Below, piece by piece: positions 52,033 through 55,848 of a stretch of 55,848 nucleotides of DNA. A program made the position numbers and the translations under genes. The stretch's first letter is position 1. Each line of letters opens with the position of its first letter. The notes under the pieces are model-generated. The model was not told the DNA's origin and did not search any database. It saw only the letters and a list, made by a program, of their open reading frames with translations. Where the stretch lies: positions 1-55,848 of the forward strand of contig VFZX01000006.1 of the NCBI GenBank assembly GCA_016871015.1, written 5' to 3'. The stretch is from Acidobacteriota bacterium (lineage in GTDB: Bacteria; Acidobacteriota; Terriglobia; Bryobacterales; Bryobacteraceae).

Positions 52033-53037
52033 CTATGGAACTTCGTTGTTCACGGCCTGGATCAGCGCTTGGATATAGCCGTATCCCATCGCGAACGCCT
52101 GGAGCCCGCCAGGATCCGCGGGATGTTTCGGCATGTGATCCGGACACAGCGAGCCAGCGAAACCGGTGTCGCGCAGGATCCGCATCACTTCGAGGAAGTT
52201 CATCTCGCCCTCGTCCGGGAACACCTCGTCGAAATGATGCAGGCGGCCCTTGATGTTGCGCATGTGGATCTGGTAGATCTTGCCCTTGCCGCCCAGGTAC
52301 CGCGTGATGGGCAGCACGCCGCGGCGCGGATCTTTGAGGCCTTCGGCCACGGTGCCCAGGCAGAGCTGGAATCCGTTGAACGGACTGTCCACCACGGCTT
52401 CGTACCGCTTGATGGCTGCGAACACGTCAGGCGAGTCCCAGTTGTCGGCGCCCTGGTAACCGAATGGCAGTCCCGGCGGATCGTAGGGATGACAGGCCAT
52501 GCGCACGCCGGTCTCCTTGGCCGCCGGGATCACCTTTTGCAGGAAGTTGGTAATCCGCTCCCAATAGTCTTCGGCGGGCACACGGCCCGCGTCCCCCACG
52601 GGCAGCGACTTCCAGTCCGGCTCCAGGCGGAAACCGGCGTAGGTGACGCCGCCACGTCCCGGAGTCTTTGTGTTGCGCCGGATCGGGATCAGAGTCCAAT
52701 GGTAGGTGACGATGGTGACGCCCACCTGCTGGGCCTTGCGGAGATTGTTCTGGATGATCTCGATCTCGCGGTCGCGTTCGACGCCCTTGGCGAGCTTGAT
52801 GTAGTCCGAGTCCATCCGGATGGCTTCGAAGACCACGCCATGGCGGTCGCAGTCATCGCGCATCCGTTTGAGTTCGTCCGGATCCCAGCCCGCGACGCCC
52901 GGCCGTTTGCGGACCTGGGCGGTGATGTGGCGCACCCCGTGCCGCAGGTTGAATTCGAGGTTTTCCTTCGACGTGATCCCGTTTCCCGCGACGCTGTGAT
53001 AGTCGCCGCCGACGTGCATGAGCGTGTTCTTCTTCAC
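52033..53037 (-). CDS. UxuA-like mannonate dehydratase family protein
   Basis: 334 residues. Its TIM-barrel blocks are MHVGGDYHSVAGNGITSKEN, GVRHITAQVR, FEAIRMDSDYIKL, a HYWT-like VTYHWTL, MACHPYDPPGLPFGY, GFQLCLGTVAEG, YQIHMRNIKG and DHMPKHPAD. The conserved His, Cys and Asp residues fit the UxuA metal site. True UxuA dehydrates mannonate; this secondary family member may act on a related sugar acid. GTG start at 53037 with TACGAT 8 nt upstream. Confidence 0.82.
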   Translation of the reverse strand: MKKNTLMHVGGDYHSVAGNGITSKENLEFNLRHGVRHITAQVRKRPGVAGWDPDELKRMRDDCDRHGVVFEAIRMDSDYIKLAKGVERDREIEIIQNNLRKAQQVGVTIVTYHWTLIPIRRNTKTPGRGGVTYAGFRLEPDWKSLPVGDAGRVPAEDYWERITNFLQKVIPAAKETGVRMACHPYDPPGLPFGYQGADNWDSPDVFAAIKRYEAVVDSPFNGFQLCLGTVAEGLKDPRRGVLPITRYLGGKGKIYQIHMRNIKGRLHHFDEVFPDEGEMNFLEVMRILRDTGFAGSLCPDHMPKHPADPGGLQAFAMGYGYIQALIQAVNNEVP

Positions 53038-53077
53038 GGGCGAAGATCGTATCACATCCTTGAGATGTCCCGCCTGG

Positions 53078-53389
53078 TCACGCCGCACGCTTCGCCGGCT
53101 TGATGCGGATGTCGACCTCAAGACCGGCATCGGTCAGCATGTTCACCAATGCGTCTAGTGAGAATTGGCTCAATTTTCCGCGGAGTAAATCCGATATGCG
53201 TGCCTGGCTCGCTCCCAGGCGCTTCGCGGCGGCCGCTTTGGTCAACCCCTCGGTCAGGATGAAGTTCCTCAGCGCCGTTACCATCTCGGAGCGAATGTGC
53301 AGGTTTCGAGCTTCGGTTGGAGAAAAACCGAGGTCGATGAAGATGTTTCCGCTTCCCTCTATGATTTCAACACCAGTGCTTTTTCTCAC
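53078..53389 (-). CDS. XRE-family antitoxin-like regulator (orphan)
   Basis: 103 residues. After a short N-terminal arm (FIDLGFSPTEARNLHIRSE) comes a helix-turn-helix (LTKAAAAKRLGASQARISDLLRGKLSQFSLDALVNMLTDAGLEVDI), the pattern of HigA-type antitoxins paired with RelE/Gp49 toxins. GTG start at 53389 follows AAGGAG by five nt. The upstream 20 codons (RRYAIMLEAKKERK-stop) could be the tail of a lost toxin; no complete toxin gene is present. Confidence 0.75.
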   Translation of the reverse strand: MRKSTGVEIIEGSGNIFIDLGFSPTEARNLHIRSEMVTALRNFILTEGLTKAAAAKRLGASQARISDLLRGKLSQFSLDALVNMLTDAGLEVDIRIKPAKRAA

Positions 53390-53574
53390 TTGCGCTCCTT
53401 TTTTGCCTCCAACATTATCGCGTAGCGTCTCTTGCCGAGGTCGATATTTCATGATCTCCGCACGCATCAGACCGTGTTCGAGGAGGTTGCGGTTCCACGG
53501 GAATTCGATTTTCAAAGATCTGGTGGGACGGAGTGGGACAAATTTTTGTCCCGCCCCGCCGCTCAAGAATCAGG

Positions 53575-54186
53575 CTACGGGGCCGTCGCCGCGCGCGCCC
53601 CACGTTGCCTTTGTGCGGACATGCCAGGCGGCGAGCGCGATGGCGATGACGAGGTCGTCGTGCACGGTTCGCGCGAGGATCCATAGCTCGTATGGCCGCG
53701 GCCGGAGATGTTGGCGTGGAAGTGGAGCAGCTCCTCGCGCAGGTCGCGGTAGTTCGGCAGGCTGCGCGGAATCATCAACTGTCCCTGGTCGAACATCAAG
53801 TAGAGGGCGGAGATGAGATCGCGCTTGGGGACGTGATGCACGCCGTTCCCATAAGACGCTGTCTGGCCGCCGGTGAGCACGACCGGAATCATGTTGACGG
53901 GGATCCTGGCGGCGCGGAGCATCTCGACGACAGGAGCGCCGAGACCGGTGGAGTCGACGATGAGCGTGGTCCGGCCGCGCATATCTGGAGCGCTGGCCAT
54001 CGCACGAAGACGGTCCGTTATGTTTCCGAACGAAGTTCCGAGCGGAAAGCGGAGGGCCTGCCGGAGGATCCACTTGACTTGTCCGCGCTCGATGACGGCC
54101 AGCGCGGAGTAGTCGTTGGCGTGTCCGAGATCGAGTCCGGCGGTGACGAAGCGCCTGTTGGAGGGTTCGCCGAAATAGAGCGGCAT
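53575..54186 (-). CDS. Terminase nuclease-like (RNase H fold) protein, C-terminal frameshift
   Basis: About 203 residues: FVTAGLDLGHANDYSALAVIERG opens the RNase H fold with its first acidic pair, TTLIVDSTGLGAPVVEML follows, then RDLISALYLMFDQGQL. The expected last acidic motif (VHDDLVIAIALAAW) is present only in a neighbouring frame ending at 53570, so one base is lost near 53675. It starts at ATG 54186 overlapping the stop of the ATPase gene (TGATG). Together the two look like a split large terminase. Confidence 0.7.
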   Translation of the reverse strand: MPLYFGEPSNRRFVTAGLDLGHANDYSALAVIERGQVKWILRQALRFPLGTSFGNITDRLRAMASAPDMRGRTTLIVDSTGLGAPVVEMLRAARIPVNMIPVVLTGGQTASYGNGVHHVPKRDLISALYLMFDQGQLMIPRSLPNYRDLREELLHFHANISGRGHTSYGSSREPCTTTSSSPSRSPPGMSAQRQRGARAATAP

Positions 54187-54935
54187 CACAGGCTCCAGTG
54201 GCTGAATTCGTTGGTGAGGGCGCGCGAGAGCAACTCCGGCGAGAAGAGCTGGGAGCGCGTGTCCATGAATTCGCAGAGATATTCCTGGCGGAAGGACCAG
54301 TCGCCAAGGCTGTTCCGCTCTTCGTCCAGGAACTGTTTGGAGATGCGCTGGCAATCGGTGGCAGGCACGGAGATGCGCAGCCAGGGCTGCCCGCCGGTCC
54401 ACTCGTCATAGAAGAAGCCGCGGCGTCCGCGCGGAGTGGAGAGCAGAATCATGCGTCCGGTAGCTGAGGCGGCGAGCATCGGACGGACAGCGCTGTAGAC
54501 GGCATCGGGCACGAGGGCCGCTTCGTCGACCACGACCAGGGACGGTGCCGAGAATCCGCGGATGGTGTTCTCCTTGCCGGGGAGCGCGACGGCGCGCGAC
54601 TGGTTGAGCATCAGTAGGGAGTAGCGGTTGGCACCGTCGGGCTTGGGCGAGAGTCCGGCGCGGCGGAGGAACCCGGCGATCTTCCGCAACATTTCTGCCG
54701 ACTGGCGTTGGCTGGGACTGACGATGACGACGAGCGATCCAGCGGGGGCGCAGCAAAGGTGATGGACGGTGAGCGCGGCAACGATGGTGGATTTGCCCCA
54801 TTGACGCGTGCAGTTGAGGAGAATCCGCGTGTCCGGTGCGCGGAGGATGCGGGCCTGGACGGGGTCCGGTTGGAGTCCGAGGACGGTGCTGGTGAACGCG
54901 ACCGGATCCAGGTGGTGGGACAGGGACAGTTCCAT
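54186..54935 (-). CDS. Terminase large-subunit-like ATPase
   Basis: 249 residues with a terminase-type ATPase: LLNCTRQWGKSTIVAAL (Walker A, about residues 40-50), SLVVIVSPSQRQSAEMLRK, ALPGKENTIRGFSAPSLVVVDEAALV (Walker B DEAA) and LLSTPRGRRGFFYDEW (coupling motif). It lacks the nuclease half, which is a separate gene. ATG 54935 lies 1 nt after the stop of the HTH protein, making a tight trio. No capsid, portal or tail genes are nearby. Confidence 0.82.
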   Translation of the reverse strand: MELSLSHHLDPVAFTSTVLGLQPDPVQARILRAPDTRILLNCTRQWGKSTIVAALTVHHLCCAPAGSLVVIVSPSQRQSAEMLRKIAGFLRRAGLSPKPDGANRYSLLMLNQSRAVALPGKENTIRGFSAPSLVVVDEAALVPDAVYSAVRPMLAASATGRMILLSTPRGRRGFFYDEWTGGQPWLRISVPATDCQRISKQFLDEERNSLGDWSFRQEYLCEFMDTRSQLFSPELLSRALTNEFSHWSL

Positions 54936-54936
54936 G

Positions 54937-55167
54937 TCAGGCCTCGAGGGCGCCGAGCTGGGTGGCCCGGTGGCGCTGGAGGGCGGATTTGGAGACGCCA
55001 TAGTGCGCGGCGATATCGCGGAGGGGAGTGGTGAGGAGGGGGAGGCCGATGGCTTCGCGGTCCGGGTGGGTGCCGGTGGAGTCGGCGGGCCGGTGGCCTG
55101 GGGTGGGGTCCGGTGAGATGATGACTGGCCCGGTCGCGGCAGCGGAAGATGTTGAAGAAAATGACAT
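54937..55167 (-). CDS. Terminase-small-subunit-like HTH protein
   Basis: 76 residues: a serine/threonine/proline-rich N-terminus (about 1-30) and a helix-turn-helix PLRDIAAHYGVSKSALQRHRATQL preceded by HPDREAIGLPLL. The usual zinc cysteines of the related HPxR-type proteins are absent. It would recognise a packaging or other DNA site for the downstream ATPase. It ends 1 nt before the ATPase start. Confidence 0.65.
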   Translation of the reverse strand: MSFSSTSSAAATGPVIISPDPTPGHRPADSTGTHPDREAIGLPLLTTPLRDIAAHYGVSKSALQRHRATQLGALEA

Positions 55168-55226
55168 TGTGTAGGTCCTGGAGGGGGCTGTAGCCCGCCA
55201 ACGGTTTGACGATACACGAGTGTCAA

Positions 55227-55304
55227 GGGGGTGGAGGGGTGGAAAGGGCGGTTGGTGTGGGGTGAGTGGGGTGGAAGTGGTTAAGGATGAAGGGGTTGGG
55301 GGAA
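55227..55304 (+). repeat. G-rich tract with quadruplex potential
   Basis: The plus strand contains at least six runs of three to five guanines (55227-55231, 55236-55239, 55246-55248, 55259-55262, 55268-55271 and later ones to 55304). The minus strand is pyrimidine-rich. It sits between the terminase trio and the small gene at 55380-55673. The rest of this 212-nt gap (55168-55379) contains a TTGAC/GTCAA inverted pair near 55206 and nothing else clear. Confidence 0.5.
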
Positions 55305-55379
55305 ATGAAAAATATTTTGATTTTAGGAGAATGGTTTTGGGCGGGAATGGCGGGGGTCCGGAAGTTGTTGATTTCGTTA

Positions 55380-55673
55380 CTATCGGATGCGGATGGGATC
55401 TGTGGGTTCAGCCGGTTTCGTATCGACCTGGGAACTGTCCAGTACCGTGGGCACGGGCTGGATGGCTTCGAGGGTCAGATTGCGCTGTTCGCGCCAGCGG
55501 GAAAGATTGGAGATGGCCACGAAGCAGGCCCGGCGCGTGTTCGCGTTCCGGATGCTGGCGCATATCGATGCACTTTCTGCCGCAAGACATTCGACCGCAA
55601 AACGATGGGCGGTTCCCTCAATGCTCAGAAACACCCGCGCGGATACCGGTGTCCCGGCACTGTAGGAGTCCAT
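55380..55673 (-). CDS. Small hypothetical protein upstream of the terminase trio
   Basis: 97 residues with a plausible folded pattern (GTPVSARVFLSIEGTAHRFA, VECLAAESASICASIRNANT, RRACFVAISNLSRWREQRNL) and a proline-rich tail. No family is recognised; codon positions look like a real gene, and it lies on the same strand upstream of the terminase-like genes. No ribosome-binding site is visible. A 13-bp inverted repeat AGAAC-GAA-GTTCT at 55677-55689 touches its start and may be an operator. Right of it (to 55848) two TTGACA boxes but no gene are seen; an ATG ends the window. Confidence 0.5.
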   Translation of the reverse strand: MDSYSAGTPVSARVFLSIEGTAHRFAVECLAAESASICASIRNANTRRACFVAISNLSRWREQRNLTLEAIQPVPTVLDSSQVDTKPAEPTDPIRIR

Positions 55674-55848
55674 GTGAGAACGAAGTTCTGAAAACCTACC
55701 GGCACTCCTCTCATTCCAACGTCCGCTTCAACTGTGCGAACCGGAGACATCCTTGACAAGTGTGCCGGTGGGCGGTTGACACAAACGAAGGGTAACCGGG
55801 GGACAGCGGTTAAGCTGGGGGATGCCCTGGCGAGAGGTGAGCCGCATG

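Noticed and set aside
55677-55689. LexA-type SOS box at AGAAC-GAA-GTTCT
   Set aside because: The 3-nt spacer does not match known LexA boxes with four or seven spacer bases; kept only as a possible operator.
1-55848. tRNA or rRNA genes
   Set aside because: No cloverleaf with a GTTCRANYC T-arm or rRNA core sequence was seen by eye; a covariance-model scan was not possible.

Overview
The window is GC-rich, densely coded and reads like a member of the Acidobacteriota, most likely the Solibacteraceae/Bryobacterales. The lineage markers are a 1062-residue Oar-type TonB-dependent receptor with an N-terminal carboxypeptidase-like domain, four secreted sulfatases with twin-arginine-type leaders, a decayed acidobacterial duplicated-orphan-permease/PadR locus, and a heptaheme-TPR cytochrome lipoprotein. 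Assignments come from reading translations and motifs by eye; no database search was run.

Left end (1-7730): nested transposon debris (IS1595-type and ISAzo13-type transposase fragments beside the 3' end of a phosphoesterase gene), then a leftward glycan-utilisation operon (sulfatase, an internally duplicated and frameshifted sialidase-like protein, an FAD-dependent oxidoreductase) and a tannase/feruloyl esterase. At 7.9-11.1 kb there is a plasmid-style replication and partition module inside a core-gene neighbourhood: ParA, a ribbon-helix-helix partner, an RPA-type replication initiator, and about nine 17-bp iterons. From 11.1 to 22.8 kb come a small lipoprotein-like protein, a DUF4350 protein, a DHFR-family reductase, RibBA (with an apparently degenerate GTP cyclohydrolase half), the TonB receptor with a divergent sulfatase, an ECF sigma operon with DUF4252 proteins, and small hypotheticals.

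The middle (22.9-31.7 kb) holds an AI-2E-type permease, a four-gene operon of secreted trypsin-like proteins (one fused to a formylglycine-generating-enzyme-like domain without its cysteines), a lactonase, and a bufferin-type RiPP operon (12-cysteine precursor with a Tat-like leader, MNIO/DUF692 enzyme, DUF2063 partner). From 31.7 to 43 kb are AraC, ferrochelatase, a third sulfatase, OsmC, a CaiB-type CoA transferase, the decayed PadR/permease locus, an acyl-CoA ligase coupled to a GHL10 glycoside hydrolase, an orphan response regulator and a fatty-acid desaturase. From 43 to 53 kb are YjbQ, GlmS, PurS, DinB, an esterase, the fourth sulfatase, a lone GcvH-like protein, the cytochrome, a GNAT enzyme and a UxuA-like enzyme. 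The right end (53-55.7 kb) has an orphan antitoxin-like regulator and a phage-terminase-like trio without other phage genes.

A recurring regulatory pattern is a -10-like hexamer (TANNNT or close to it) 6-9 nt upstream of the start codon with no ribosome-binding site, which suggests widespread leaderless or near-leaderless transcription. The strongest candidates for new biology are the iteron/RPA/ParA module on a core-gene replicon, the Tat-leader bufferin operon with its intercistronic hairpin, and the trypsin/FGE-like operon.
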